DNA of 64,000 nt from Chrysomallon squamiferum (Eukaryota > Mollusca > Gastropoda > Neomphalida > Peltospiridae), in contig CM022676.1 of the NCBI GenBank assembly GCA_012295275.1, positions 14,690,198 to 14,754,197 of the forward strand, in the 5' to 3' direction. The notes below the pieces were generated by a model. It made no database searches. It saw only the letters and a list, made by a program, of their open reading frames with translations, and was not told the origin of the DNA. The position numbers and the translations under genes are program-made. Every line of letters starts with the position of its first letter. Position 1 is the stretch's first letter. Shown piece by piece: positions 13,366-24,255 of the stretch.

Positions 13366-13875
13366 TTTCTAATCAATGGCTGACTTCTCACATGTGACTG
13401 GATGTTTCACAAAAAATTCTTCCTCTGTTTTTGTTGTCAGCTCAGACTAGTAGACTGTCTCCTGGGCTGATCTGACACTGGATTCTAACAAAGACAAATT
13501 ATTTATATCACTGATTCTGAAGGAATTCAAAAAATAAATAAAGAAAATAAAGAAACAATTTTTTTCATATTAAGTATATAATTAAAAGTAAAAAGAATAA
13601 AAAATGTAAAAATAAATATACAAATTAATTATGAAAAAAGAACAAACAAACGATACATAAAAAATGATAAAACATATATGATATCTGTATATCTATCTGT
13701 AGTTAAACAAAAAAGTAAATACAAACAGAAATAAAAATAACAAAAAATAAAAAATAAGGAAAAGAAGGCAATCATCTTTTGAGTTTAATGTCTCATATCA
13801 TGTTTATATTCACCTTTTAACACAGATTGCTTTAAAAGCCTAGATGCTGTATTAATGAAAACATTTGAGAAAGCA

Positions 13876-14025
13876 GCTTACCTCTCAGTTGTGTTGTACA
13901 TCATTAACATATTAAAACTGTGAGTAAATATATTACCACTGACAAATGAGCAGGTTACCTCTCAGTTGTGTTGTGCATCATTAACATATTAAAACTATGA
14001 GTAAAAATATTACCACTGACAACTG
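13876..14025. repeat. Short tandem duplication, about 75-bp unit x2
   Basis: The segment TTACCTCTCAGTTGTGTTG ... ATTACCACTGACAA occurs twice in a row. It overlaps the 3' end of the minus-strand exon remnant at 14014-14222 and duplicates its probable donor site. Confidence 0.8.
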
Positions 14026-14222
14026 CAGCTGCTGAACTCTGTTTGTGAACTTGAATATGCTGGAAGCAACCCACCAGAACACAGCAACCTCTCTGGGGAT
14101 GGATTCAAGCTGGGTTCTGTCTGTGATTGGAATTTAGAGCTGACGTCAAATCAAACATTCCTGAAACAGAATTGAACACAGTTTCAATATCTCCATTATC
14201 AACCAGCTCCATTCAAGAATCC
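14014..14222 (-). pseudogene. Exon remnant, possible VPS13 C-terminal piece
   Basis: The minus strand has an acceptor (TTTATTACAG) before 14222 and a donor (GTAATA) after 14014. The first half reads ...DNGDIETVFNSVSGMFDLTSALN in one frame to a TGA; a shifted frame continues as ESIPREVAVFWWVASSIFKF. The segment SVSGMFDLTS resembles the 'KPVSGvLDfTS' region of the VPS13 C-terminus, and the next remnant upstream on the same strand (15620-15778) also looks like VPS13. VPS13 proteins are large lipid-transfer proteins at membrane contact sites. Frame breaks make this a relic; the identity is tentative. Confidence 0.4.
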
Positions 14223-14708
14223 CTGTAATAAATATAAATATTTTTGATTAATATCATTATTAACTGTTATGAACTGTACAACTAAAACTTAGAAAGGATG
14301 TGTAATAAATTAAACAGATATTTAAAAAAAAATAAAAAGTAACTAAACATTAATAAACAGTATTTTCACCAGTATGAATACAGTTTCCTGCAGTGTGAAT
14401 TAATATAGTTATTACTACATTAGTTTATTTTAATCTAAAATCTAAAACCTCAGAAAAATAATTAATTGAACATAAACCAAATAAAAAAGTAAATAATTAA
14501 TTTGTACTATAATATAGTTTGATATTATGTGTAAAATAGCTGAAGAGATACATTTTTTGTATAGAATATATATAAATGAAAGGGAAGTTTGAGACTAATC
14601 TGTTAGTATATTAAGACAGAGAACTATTATTAGTTTGTTTTACCTAATCACTAAGAACTTGAACTAGGTGCCTGTAAATCTTACACTATTGTTACCAGAA
14701 TATTCTTT

Positions 14709-14985
14709 GTGTGACAAATATGCTGAATCTTCCTTCACAGAACTTGGGCACTGCTGAACAAAAACATCTCCTTGAACTCTTTCATTGCTGCACTGGAGAC
14801 ATCTTTCTCACAGTCAGTCTAGATAATCTGTGGCTTCAGGTTAAAGTTTTGTTCAGCTTCAAACTTCAACAGTTGAAAGACTGAGACATATGCAGCTCGG
14901 GTCTTGTTTTGAAGGAGCATGTAAACAACAGGTACATGATGTCCTGGAATTCTGCATGAAGAGTGTAAAACCAATGTTTCATATC
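14709..14985 (-). mobile_element. MULE-type transposase relic
   Basis: The minus-strand frame reads GHHVPVVYMLLQNKTRAAYV, then FQLLKFEAEQ, then TDCEKDVSSAAMKEF. These match the MULE transposase core 'vPlvyaLlpnKteetY...lfelLk...tDfEkaa..ai'. The aspartate/glutamate of TDCE correspond to a catalytic-region motif. In-frame stops (one just before TDCE, another after FLFSSAQVL) and missing ends show it is dead. It lies inside the decayed VPS13-like gene region and could be the insertion that broke it. No terminal inverted repeats were recognised. Confidence 0.65.
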
Positions 14986-15619
14986 ACAGATTCTTAAAAC
15001 CTGCTGCAATGAGACCTGATGAATTACCTCCCTTTCTCGCTTGTCTGAGTGTATTGGTTTCCATGGATATTGTACCTGTCAAATATAGAACTGCTACCTG
15101 CACAAGATACTCATAATCTTGAAATAATTTAAAATTTATTAAGTTCATGAAAACAAAACTGAAAAAAAAAAAGAAAAAAAAAAGAAAGAAGAATAAATAA
15201 ATAAAGAAGAAAAAAGAGTAATAATAATAATAAAGAAATGATGAAATATTATGCTAAGAACAATATTAATGTATGATAATTTCTTTGATTTTGCTTCTGG
15301 AGAGAAGTACTGCATCAATTACCATAACAAGTTACCAAAATACTTAAATAAATGCTTCTTTGTTTAACAATATAAAACAGTTCATTCACCGAAGTCAAGA
15401 TTGCATTTGTTTGGTTATCAAAACATCATAATGAAAGTATTCAGTAATTTTACAATGTAATTTTCTAGTCATAATTTTAAGTCACAAGTTTTTATATCAT
15501 TTTATTTACAAGGTGCAAAATTAAGATTTTTAGTTAAAGCATTAAACCTTTGATTTAAGATTAAATGAAATATCATTCCCTCAAAGAGAGGTAATACAGA
15601 GAACTGTTACAACTAACTT

Positions 15620-15778
15620 TGCTGCAGAATTAGAAACACCATGACAACATTTCTAGCAAATCCACTCACATTTCCATTGACAAGGCCAGAGATCTTTCTG
15701 TGATATCTTTGAAAAGACCAACAGGGTTTCCAGGGATGTCCAAATAATCAAGAATTTCATTTGCCTAACTTCTGAATC
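15620..15778 (-). pseudogene. Exon remnant, VPS13-like (GNPVGLF...SGLV.GNVSGF)
   Basis: After a TTTGTAG acceptor the minus strand reads ANEILDYLDIPGNPVGLFKD followed, after a one-base frameshift, by ISGLVNGNVSGFARNVV. This pattern (GNPxGLfxDvxexxSGLi.eGNvxGlvrNV) is typical of the C-terminal region of VPS13 proteins, perhaps VPS13B. There is also a TAG four codons into the exon. The neighbouring remnant at 14014-14222 fits downstream of it on the same strand. Confidence 0.45.
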
Positions 15779-16470
15779 CTACAAATAAAAAAAGAGAATT
15801 AAAAATTTAAGAATAATAACAAATTTAGTAATAACATGGAATACCGTAATGGGCAAATGGATTTGTTTCTGAAATAGAAAACTAATTTAAACCATGGATT
15901 GAATTCTTCATGAAATTATGTTTTTTGGTGTGCTGTCCTGTTTTTGTTTTTTTTGGCTTTGTAACTTTATGATGCAAATGTTATGAAATGTTTTTATATC
16001 TGCAGTTTATTCTTCAGTTTGAATTTCAAGCCACACTCTTAATTATCTATGAACATTAAATAAAGAAAATAAAACAATAATGCTGCTTTAATTATAAAAC
16101 AAGAACACAGACATACAAGTTAACTATTTAATTTTTATTTTTTCTTATAAATGTATAAAAAATTAAGTGTAAATTAAAATATTTCAATAAATAAATAAAT
16201 AAAAGAAATTCTAATATTTGAATATAGTATATATAGCAAAACTATTTTAATAATTTTTTAAAATCAAGTTTTAAAATTTGTTTTAGTATTTATAGAATCT
16301 AAATTAATGTATTGCAATAATACTGTGCAGTGGGGCAGAAGAGGATAGAGGAAGATAAGGAATAAAATAATAATTATGACTGAAGAAGAAGGAAACAAGA
16401 CAAGGTTTCAAATCAAAGAAATTTAGTAACAGACACAGTGACACAGAAAGATTAAATATAAAACTATTGT

Positions 16471-16692
16471 AAGACTGACATCTCCTCAGAGGACAAACTG
16501 ACCCAGGTTTATGACAACAACACTAATGAGACTGAATAAACCATCAGAAAAACAGAGTCATTCTTGTGCATGTACTACTTCTTTGCTGACATCTACATGT
16601 TGGAAGATCAACTAGGAGTGGCTGTTATTTCTCAACTCACAGATTTCACCAGTAGTAACACCAGTGAAACAAAACTGTTTGACAAGGTTTAG
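16471..16692 (+). pseudogene. Unidentified protein-like remnant
   Basis: The plus strand carries a 73-codon frame with amino-acid composition unlike its AT-rich surroundings (SSEDKLTQVYDNN, then SFLCMYYFFADIYMLEDQLG). It is broken by one TAA at 16537-16539 and ends at TAG 16690-16692. No clear splice sites bound it and I do not recognise the family. Confidence 0.3.
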
Positions 16693-17442
16693 AAAATGAA
16701 AACAAATCTCATTCTGACTATTATAAAATAGTTCCAAACTGAAAATGAGAAATCAACAACTTATAAATAAAGTAATACAGTGAGTCAGATAAACACTTTT
16801 CTAATAATTTACACTGACTAATACATACTTGACCTGGGACAGAAACATCAGTGACATTTTGGTATTCTTGCTTTATAAAATACGCCTTTTGCCTGGGATT
16901 GTGCTGAATATAGAATAGTTGATCAACAGAAATTCTTCAGTGTTAATTATATAACTGGAAAGAAGTACTGAAACAAAAGAAATTAACTTCAGTTTGGCAT
17001 TTTCTTCTTAAGCTCAATTGTTTTCTAACAGGGCTTCTATTGTCTCTCACAGAAATACATTAATATCTAGAAGATTCCGTGATAGGTATGATTCCATTTT
17101 TCTAATCCTGGGTGATTGAAATGACAAAAAATTATCATAATAATACTAGCATATGAAAATTAACATAGATATAAAATGCAATGTGCTGACTTTGAACTTC
17201 TGTAATCTCCACCAGTTTTTACAGGTAGCACAGAAATACTACTACTTTTGTCAGTTACAAAGAAATGACCTAGACATGCATAACAATGAAAATACTACAT
17301 AAACATAGCAAAAAGTGTCATTTTATAAATTCGATATTACCATATATTTTAACATTTTATTCCACATTGTTTCATTTATCTTTTAATTAGTCTGTATTAA
17401 GATTTGAAAAATAACAACAACTGCAACAACATCATCAATAAC

Positions 17443-17475
<33 letters not shown>

Positions 17476-17882
17476 GCAGTGTGCTTCTATGTATTCACTT
17501 ATAATGAGATGTTGTCCAGAATAACTAAAGTCTCAGTTTACCTCTAATCACATAAAACACACAGTTTTGTAAGTAGTCACATAAGTAACACTTACTCCAT
17601 ACAACCAGTGTCACCAGCTGCACAGAAATAATGAATATGTATCAGCTGTGTTTACTGAGAAAATACCATTTGTAAATGTATTTCTGTGAAGATTAACACA
17701 GATCATGTTCATTATTATAGATTGTAACATTAACTACTTAAACATACATTTACTAAATTCTGCTCTGGATTATTCAGTATAAATGAAAGTAAAACTCTAC
17801 AAAACAATCTGAAAACTGTTGGACATCATTTTTTTAACTGCTCAGAAATCTTCAGATTTAAGAATTTCTGATACAGGATCCT

Positions 17883-18066
17883 CTAGTTGTATATAAAATA
17901 GAAGTCAGTAACATCCATGTTTTAAATAAATACAATTTGATAAAGAATTGTCTAGTTGTATATAAAATAGAAGTCAATAACATCCATGTTTTAAATAAAT
18001 ACAAACTGATAAAGAATTGTCTAGTTGTATATAAAATAGAAGTCAATACCATCTCTGTTTTAAACA
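17883..18066. repeat. 69-bp minisatellite, about 2.7 units
   Basis: The unit starts CTAGTTGTATATAAAATAG and begins at 17883, 17952 and 18021. Because 69 is a multiple of three, the minus strand stays open through all units; I regard this as chance rather than a coding repeat. Confidence 0.85.
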
Positions 18067-18191
18067 CACACTGAGGTTATTTGTAAGAAACATATTACTT
18101 CTTGGTTCTCAATAAAATCAAAACTGGAATGAATTTTAAAGTTGAAGTTATAAAATCAAAAATAGTTTAAAACAACTTATTTCAAATTTAC

Positions 18192-18278
18192 CAGGACAAA
18201 ACTTTAGCCAATCCATAATCCACACCAGCCCAGTGAACATTCTAGAATGAGCATTGTCTGTCTGTGTACAGCTAAAAC
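18192..18278 (-). pseudogene. Exon-like segment, unidentified
   Basis: An 87-base minus-strand segment between a TTTTTCTCGCAG acceptor and a GTAAAT donor, open in one frame. It reads TQTDNAHSRMFTGLVWIMDW. Its incoming phase matches the outgoing phase of the exon-like segment 18655-18801 just upstream on the minus strand. It probably belongs to the same decayed multi-exon gene as the 14.0-19.7 kb pieces. Family not recognised. Confidence 0.4.
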
Positions 18279-18479
18279 CTGCGAGAAAAATAAATCTCAG
18301 AGTAAGGGAAGTAATAATTAAAACATTACAATACTATTTAAAATACAAAACAAAACAAAATTCCATATTTTAAGTTTAAATACCACATTTTAAAAAACAT
18401 ATTGCACAATATACAAAAATAAATATTGAATTCATATCAATAGTATTAAATGAAATTATTAAATTAATAAACATAAAAA

Positions 18480-18970
18480 TTGAAATTTGTGACACTAATA
18501 CTGATTAAACACTGAATACTAGTAAATGTTAACATTCACATTCTAAATGTGTCAGTTTTAAATATCATTTAATGAAAATCAAATACAAATATGAATATTC
18601 AAGATTAAGTAATAAATATTAATGTTATGAAAAGGAGTACAGGGCAGGACTTACAGGGTCTGGAGATTCACAAACTGCTGATGTCTGCATCGTCTGTTCA
18701 CGTCTCACTCAATTCATCATCATCATCAACATCGGCTCCAGTGTTGACAGCCAGTAACTGTAATTATTCTGTGATGCTGCGCTGCACTCATTGTTGATGT
18801 TCTAGAACATAAAAACATGGTTGTAAATCTTCTCAAACAGCTGACTGCACTACCTGCAGTGTAATGTTTATTTTTTTACTGTTACAACAGTTTTTTCTGT
18901 TTGTTTGTAAAACTTTAACAATCTTCTCATTCAGTTAATTTTTATCCTGAGAAAAACTAAAATTTTAAAA
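18480..18970. repeat. Duplicated segment, copy 1 (partner 43950-44470)
   Basis: About 490 bases are shared with 43950-44470 in the same orientation (landmark GTACAGGGCAGGACTTACAG). The partner has a 24-base insertion and one broken splice acceptor. It contains the exon-like segment 18655-18801. The offset, about 25.5 kb, is close to that of the large 13-kb duplication, so both probably belong to one event with later divergence. Confidence 0.85.
18655..18801 (-). pseudogene. Exon-like segment with Asp-rich stretch, copy 1
   Basis: A minus-strand segment between a TTATGTTCTAG acceptor and a GTAAGTCC donor. One frame gives LQLLAVNTGADVDDDDELSE but holds several stops. The same segment at 44139-44286 keeps this frame with stops at corresponding places, so decay began before duplication. 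Family not recognised. Confidence 0.35.
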
Positions 18971-19094
18971 ACAGTTTAAAGAAAACTGCATTTTAATTAT
19001 TTTTATTTAGTTAGTTTATATTTTCTTCAGTTTTGATATTAGAACATGAAACTAAGACATAAGTTCAATAAATTAAGACAGCTGAAAAAAATAT

Positions 19095-19205
19095 TTCATT
19101 CAGTCTACACAAATCCTGTCCATGTGCTCTGGAGTTGTCCATGACATAAACAAGTGAACAGTTGCCTACATCTTGTATGTTCCTGCAGTTTTCTAAACTA
19201 CACAC
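19095..19205 (-). pseudogene. Exon-like segment, unidentified (VCSLENCRN...)
   Basis: After a TTGTTTCTAG acceptor the minus strand is open in phase 0, reading VCSLENCRNIQDVGNC, then SLVYVMDNSRAHGQDLCRL. No clear donor follows. It matches in phase the end of the upstream segment 19323-19389. Likely part of the decayed minus-strand gene. Confidence 0.35.
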
Positions 19206-19322
19206 CTAGAAACAAGAAATGAGGATCTGGATTAGCAGAAACATCAGGAAACCATGATTTGAATATTTTAGAATAATTAATTAATGTATAAATATATTTA
19301 ATTTCTTACAAATATTATAAAC

Positions 19323-19389
19323 CTTTTGACCAGAGGAACATGTTTTCAGCTCTGGGTTTAGTTTCAGGCAAACCTCAGTGGTTTCTTTT
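19323..19389 (-). pseudogene. Exon-like segment, unidentified (KETTEVCLKLN...)
   Basis: A 67-base minus-strand segment between a TTTATTAG acceptor and a weak GTTTAT donor, reading KETTEVCLKLNPELKTCSSG. It ends in phase 0, compatible with 19095-19205, but its start phase does not match the 19572-19676 exon. A one-base loss or a missing exon lies between. Confidence 0.3.
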
Positions 19390-19571
19390 CTAATAAAACA
19401 ACAAAGACAAATGAGAAAACTAAAATTATATCTGATCAGTTTTTGAAGCTTAATTTTAAAACAACATTTACAATAATTATTAATAAACCATATATATATG
19501 ATAATGAAGGAGTGCGATTTTCACCAAAAAAAAATCAAAATAATAATAAATTAAAAATTAGAGCTATCTAC

Positions 19572-19676
19572 CTCTGAATGATTATCCAGTTTAAACAGAG
19601 GTGACATCACATCACCATCAGCAAACACAAATAAAGACGTTTGAGTAAGATTTCCATTTACAGCAACAAATAGTTT
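19572..19676 (-). pseudogene. Clean exon, unidentified (KLFVAVNGN...)
   Basis: A 105-base, 35-codon minus-strand segment with a good acceptor (TTCAGTATTTCAG) and donor (GTAGAT), open in phase 0 on both sides. It reads NLTQTSLFVFADGDVMSPLF in its middle. It is the most upstream recognised piece of the minus-strand gene that ends near 14.0 kb, and may belong to the VPS13-like gene; this piece alone does not show it. Confidence 0.4.
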
Positions 19677-20011
19677 CTGAAATACTGAACATAGAAAAAC
19701 TGAGTTCTTTAAAAATATAACATATATATAACCTAATGTAGCTAACATATTAATTATACACCTGAAAAAAAAAAAAAAAAAAAAAAATAAACAATAAAAA
19801 AAACCCAGTTGAACAACTGTATAACTCAGTTATATTTAAAAACTTGCTACATTTGAACTGAAATATGAAAATTATAAATTTAAATTACTTTAAATAGAAT
19901 CATCTCAGCATTATGAACTTCAACACGTAACAGTTAATGTCACAAAATATTAAAACTTATCACAAGATGCAATTAGTCAAATGTTCCGTTTAGGCGACTG
20001 GGATGTTAAAA

Positions 20012-20545
20012 AAACAAACTATGGGTTAGTCGCCCAAAACATATTATTTGGTTGACCGATTTTTTCTACAAGTTGTAACATAAGAGCCACTGTTATTATC
20101 TTAATAATTTTATCGAAAATATTTATTTCACATAAAAGAATTGCTCGTAGTTCCATAAGTTGAACGTATCGGCTTAGCTTAATTTGCCAACTTATGTTTA
20201 TAAACAATAATGCCAAAACCAAGCAGCGAGCACTTACAGCCAGATTAGTTAAACTTATCGGTTTGTTAACGGAACACGTTATCGTAGGAGATAACTCTAT
20301 AACGAAGTATTTGCTATTGTTTTTCTTTTTCCATTTGAACATTAAGTGGCTAAGGTTAAACCAGCGAACAAATCTAGTGAACTTTTAAATCGTTAGGTTA
20401 AAGATTGATCGGTTGGTTGACGGAAACAAGTAATCATGAGAGATAACTCTATAACCTAGTATTTGCTATTGTTCTTCTGTTATAACTTGTAGAAAAAAGA
20501 TATTTTTTAAGCGACAAACCATAATTTTCTTTCTTAAATTTCGAG
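20012..20545. mobile_element. MITE-like element with imperfect inverted ends
   Basis: The left end (AACTATGGGTTAGTCGCCC ... TTTTTTCTACAAGTTGTAACA) is matched in reverse complement by the right end (TATAACTTGTAGAAAAAAG ... AAGCGACAAACCATAATTT). Internally, a block of about 145 bases containing GATAACTCTATAACSWAGTA occurs twice (about 20245-20320 and 20392-20480). It encodes no transposase. The small open frames inside are incidental. Confidence 0.5.
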
Positions 20546-21276
20546 CCTTGTACTTAACGACATATTCACACAGTGTGCACAATCGTCAGCTTGAAAGACA
20601 GTATGCTGGTTACTATATTTATATTCACATAATTTTTCATAATAGTCTACTGTAGTAATGAATCCACAGAAGTTTACTAAAGTACAGAAAACTTAATTCA
20701 GAATGTGTAATTAACACAGTTCTCGAGTGTGGTGCTCTCTCTAATACGGGGAAATTAACGCATAACCCCGACCTCGGAAATCGATTTTTGATTTTTCTCT
20801 CCACATCTTAACGGTAATAACTATTATATTTTAGCAATAATCAAAATTTCTTGTAGTTAAATATGATCGTTTTACACAACCACTAACTAAAGGCTCACCG
20901 CTGTGCATTAATTACTTGCTGATAAAGTTTGTTTTGTATAATGCAGTTACGCTTCCGGGTTCGGTTCGGGTGACATGTTTTCTCCAGTAATTCATGACAC
21001 ATGGCTAACGTTAAAACCTAAAAACATTTTGTATACATGTTTGGCGGTGTTCAGCTATTACTCGTCATATATTGGCTATATTCCGAATTTGAATTTTAAA
21101 ATTAATTAATTTTTAAACATAATCCAGATTGATAATTATATATAATGAGCAAAACTGGTCACATGCATTTTTTATATAAGTAAACAAATAAACAAGAACA
21201 ATTTAGATGTTTTGGACGGAGTTTGATATAGTGTTGTTTTAACAGGACTAAAGAAATCAGTTTTACTACTGTTAGG

Positions 21277-21279
<3 letters not shown>

Positions 21280-21311
<32 letters not shown>

Positions 21312-21345
21312 GTCATGATTATTATTATTATTATTATTATTTGTC
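21280..21345. repeat. (ATT)n microsatellite
   Basis: Trinucleotide run whose partner at 47618-47681 has partly become TAG repeats: ATT in the first half, TAG in the second. This is a visible motif switch between two recent copies. Confidence 0.9.
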
Positions 21346-21787
21346 ATTCTTAAATAAATTAATTGTATGTAGAATAATACAATATATTTGGACATAAAAA
21401 AAAATAACTTTCATCTATACTTAGATAAATTATGTTTGCTTACCTTTTAGATATGAAACTAATAACTGTTATTTGTTTCATTTATGTTTTCTTTTCTTGA
21501 TATGTGTAAAAAATAAAAATGTGTATGTGTGTTTTATTAGTATGTGTGAATAGTCACTTACTTTGGTCTGAAAATGTTAATGAAGCTGTGTAAATCTTAA
21601 CTTAGAAAATTATAATTTGATTTAGATATATTTGTTGATGTCTCTAAACTATTATAAACTTGAGCTGAGAAGTAAAAGACTTTGCTGTTTGTTGGAAGTT
21701 ATTTTAACACTATTAGCAGAACAGTACTTTATCACACTCTAGTGTTGATTGTTTTCTGATAAGAAGAAACAAAGACTAGTGCAGTTT

Positions 21788-21836
21788 ATGGAATGTGACA
21801 CAGACACTCAGATGACAGGTGTTAATCAAGGAGATG
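21788..21836 (+). pseudogene. CREB-like pseudogene, first exon, copy 1
   Basis: An ATG-initiated segment reading MECDTDTQMTGVNQGD that ends at a strong GTAAGT donor. It pairs with the following 22015-22270 exon. In the second copy (48143-48190) the donor leaves phase 0, matching the next exon. Here one extra G shifts the phase. Identity rests on the partner exon. Confidence 0.4.
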
Positions 21837-22014
21837 GTAAGTGGACTAAAAATATGAAATGCAGTATATAGCTCAGGTAAAACATTTGAAATTGTTTTCA
21901 TTTTATGTGTAGTTTTCTATTAAAGAAATGTTATCAGTGGGATCTTATGAACATACTCTTTTGTGATTTTTATATTTTACAATTTTTATTTTTTATTCAC
22001 TCAGATGCAGACAG

Positions 22015-22270
22015 TTGTATAGCAGCAGCAGGCAGCATCGGTGACATCGGCAGTTTATGTGATACAGTGTCCTGATCAGACAACAACTACATTGCAAGCA
22101 GCCAGTGTCATTCAGTCCCAACCACTTGTACAGCAACAAGCAGCATCAGTGACATTGTTATTGTAACTGACACACCTGATATGTGATTTCTGAAACAAAT
22201 TAGGATAAAACAGACAAAGTTTGTTTGTGCTGGATAATGTAAACAGCAAACCAGTGGAGTTTAGAAGAAG
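22015..22270 (+). pseudogene. CREB-like pseudogene, second exon, copy 1
   Basis: Bounded by a TTCACTCAG acceptor and an AAG|GTGAGC donor. The frame reads MQTVV, TAG, QQQAASVTSAVYVIQCPDQT, then LQAASVIQSQPLVQQQAAS, then a TAA. The Gln-rich QAASVIQSQPxVQ pattern resembles the N-terminal glutamine-rich activation region of CREB1 (compare IQAAQPSVIQSPQVQ), which in animals lies before the kinase-inducible domain. No KID or bZIP exon is found nearby. The internal stops and isolation make this a duplicated gene fragment. It could also come from another Gln-rich transcription factor. Confidence 0.4.
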
Positions 22271-23875
22271 GTGAGCTAAAAGATTAATTTTAATTATATA
22301 GTTTTATTTTTAATTTATATGACTCCAGTTTAATAATAAAACTTTCTTGTATTTGTAAGGTTTCTATTTAGTGATAAAACCTTCTTATTTATTAGTCACA
22401 GGTCTGATTTCAATTTTCTTCACAAAAGTTTGTATATAAATACTAAGTTATTGTACTGTTTATAGCTTACTAATAATATCAGAAATATTTAAAAGAAATG
22501 ACAGTCTTAAAATTAATTTGTTATTTTATATGTGTAAGATTTTTACTTTTCTCTGGTTTGTTTTAAAATGTAAAAAGTAAAATTTGGCATGACCAGTCTG
22601 AGATGGTAATTACATCTACATGTTAAAAACAGAACAAATCATTTGATAAAATATGCAAATTTTCTATAAAAAAATCTTAAGTATTCAATTATTATATTCC
22701 ATATTCATATATCGTTTCTGCAATAACAGTGTAACAATCTAAAATGTATATATATATATACAACTAAGTTCAAATGAAACAAAATAATAATAAATAAAAT
22801 AACTAAAAAAAAAACTTTTATAATTTAATATTAAATAATATATGGCAACCAGAATATTTTAAATAAATAAACTGGAAATGTATTGTTTAGTTTACTTATT
22901 GAAACATTAGTCTTGATTATTACAGTAAAGTTATTAATAACTAGTCAGTAAGAAAAATAAAACCACACATTATCTACATTTAGTACCAAAAATAAACATT
23001 TGAAATACCTGACATTAAAATTTAAATTTTGCAAATAATAATTTTAACTGGGGAATAATAATAAAATAATGAGTAATTCCTCCTCCCCAAAAACAAAAAT
23101 TATCACATTAAATAACAAGTTATCTCCCCTTAGACCAGCTTCATAAATTAGTACATGTAAGTAACATGTAAATACATTTATTTAATAAAAATGACTGCAG
23201 TAAAACATTAGAAATGTAATGACTGGATTAAAATGTTTAGTATTGATAACTATTGTTAATCAGTTAAGAAATTTTAAAAACAAAGTGGAAAAAAAACAAT
23301 AATAATAGAATGATGATTTACAGGTTCCAAACTGTTTTACTATCTTACCTTTGTAGTAATAATAATAATAATAATCTATTTTTGTAAAATATTAATTTAG
23401 ATAAATGATGATAAAATTTCTACATATTAATGATATTGTCAAAGATCTTACCACTACAAGGCTGAATGTTTACAATTTGTTTGTAACAAAACAAAAACAC
23501 ATTTCAGAATTTAACTTTGAAGACTGTTCTTACTCACAGGAAACTGTCGTTTTCAACGATTCAAACTAAACTGGTGCCATCTTGGACATTTTGTAAGCAT
23601 GTTTAGTGAAGCGTCAGGTTGTACAAGTGTTCTGAAAATAACCAACTATTTATAACGAGAATCTACATAAACTAAATTATCTCATCTTTATACTGGGACT
23701 ATGACTTCAGAGAAAATCATGATTTTGACTCAGTTTCTCAGCTAACTCACTAAATGATATCCCAGACACCATAATAACGGGGTCAAAATGACCTATGTCA
23801 TTAACATTTAATGTACATATATTTTTAATTATTTAATCTGTCATCTGTGTAAGACTTCAAATAAATGCACAAATA
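22271..23875. other. Intergenic/intronic, no gene seen
   Basis: AT-rich sequence shared with copy 2, except for two blocks absent there (about 22625-23035 and 23548-23730). No exon-like segment with both splice sites and an open frame was found. Confidence 0.6.
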
Positions 23876-23917
23876 ATTGTTTTAGGCGACCCGAATTATT
23901 CTGAAAAAAAAATAATG

Positions 23918-23953
<36 letters not shown>

Positions 23954-23969
23954 TAATAATAACAATAAC

Positions 23970-24015
<46 letters not shown>

Positions 24016-24255
24016 CATAGCATAATCTATTTAAAGTTAAATCAAAATAGAAACACCAACAACCTTAAATGAATTCTAAGATATTCTGAACATGCTTTAT
24101 CACCTGGATAAGAATATTCTTGCAAGATAAATAATGAAACAACTAGACATGAAGAAAACTTAAATATCTGGGCAAAATTATTTGTATCAAATGTAAGTAT
24201 GTCACATCTATTTTGGGTTTAAAAAAAGTTTTATTTTATTTTTCTATTTTATATT
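23876..24255. repeat. Copy-1-specific insertion with (AAT)n
   Basis: Absent from the partner block, where the flanks join directly (AAATAATTG to AATATTTTTGCAATTA). It starts TTTTAGGCGACCCGAATT, resembling the GCGAC-containing ends of the 20012-20545 element, and carries an (AAT)n tract of about 110 bases. It may be a transposon-related insertion. Confidence 0.6.

Noticed and set aside
17858-18067. Repeat protein encoded by the 69-bp minisatellite (minus strand)
   Set aside because: The unit length is a multiple of three, so openness is inherited from one unit. There is no start context and no conservation signal.
20019-20342. 107-codon minus-strand open frame
   Set aside because: It lies inside the MITE-like inverted-repeat element and matches no protein pattern.
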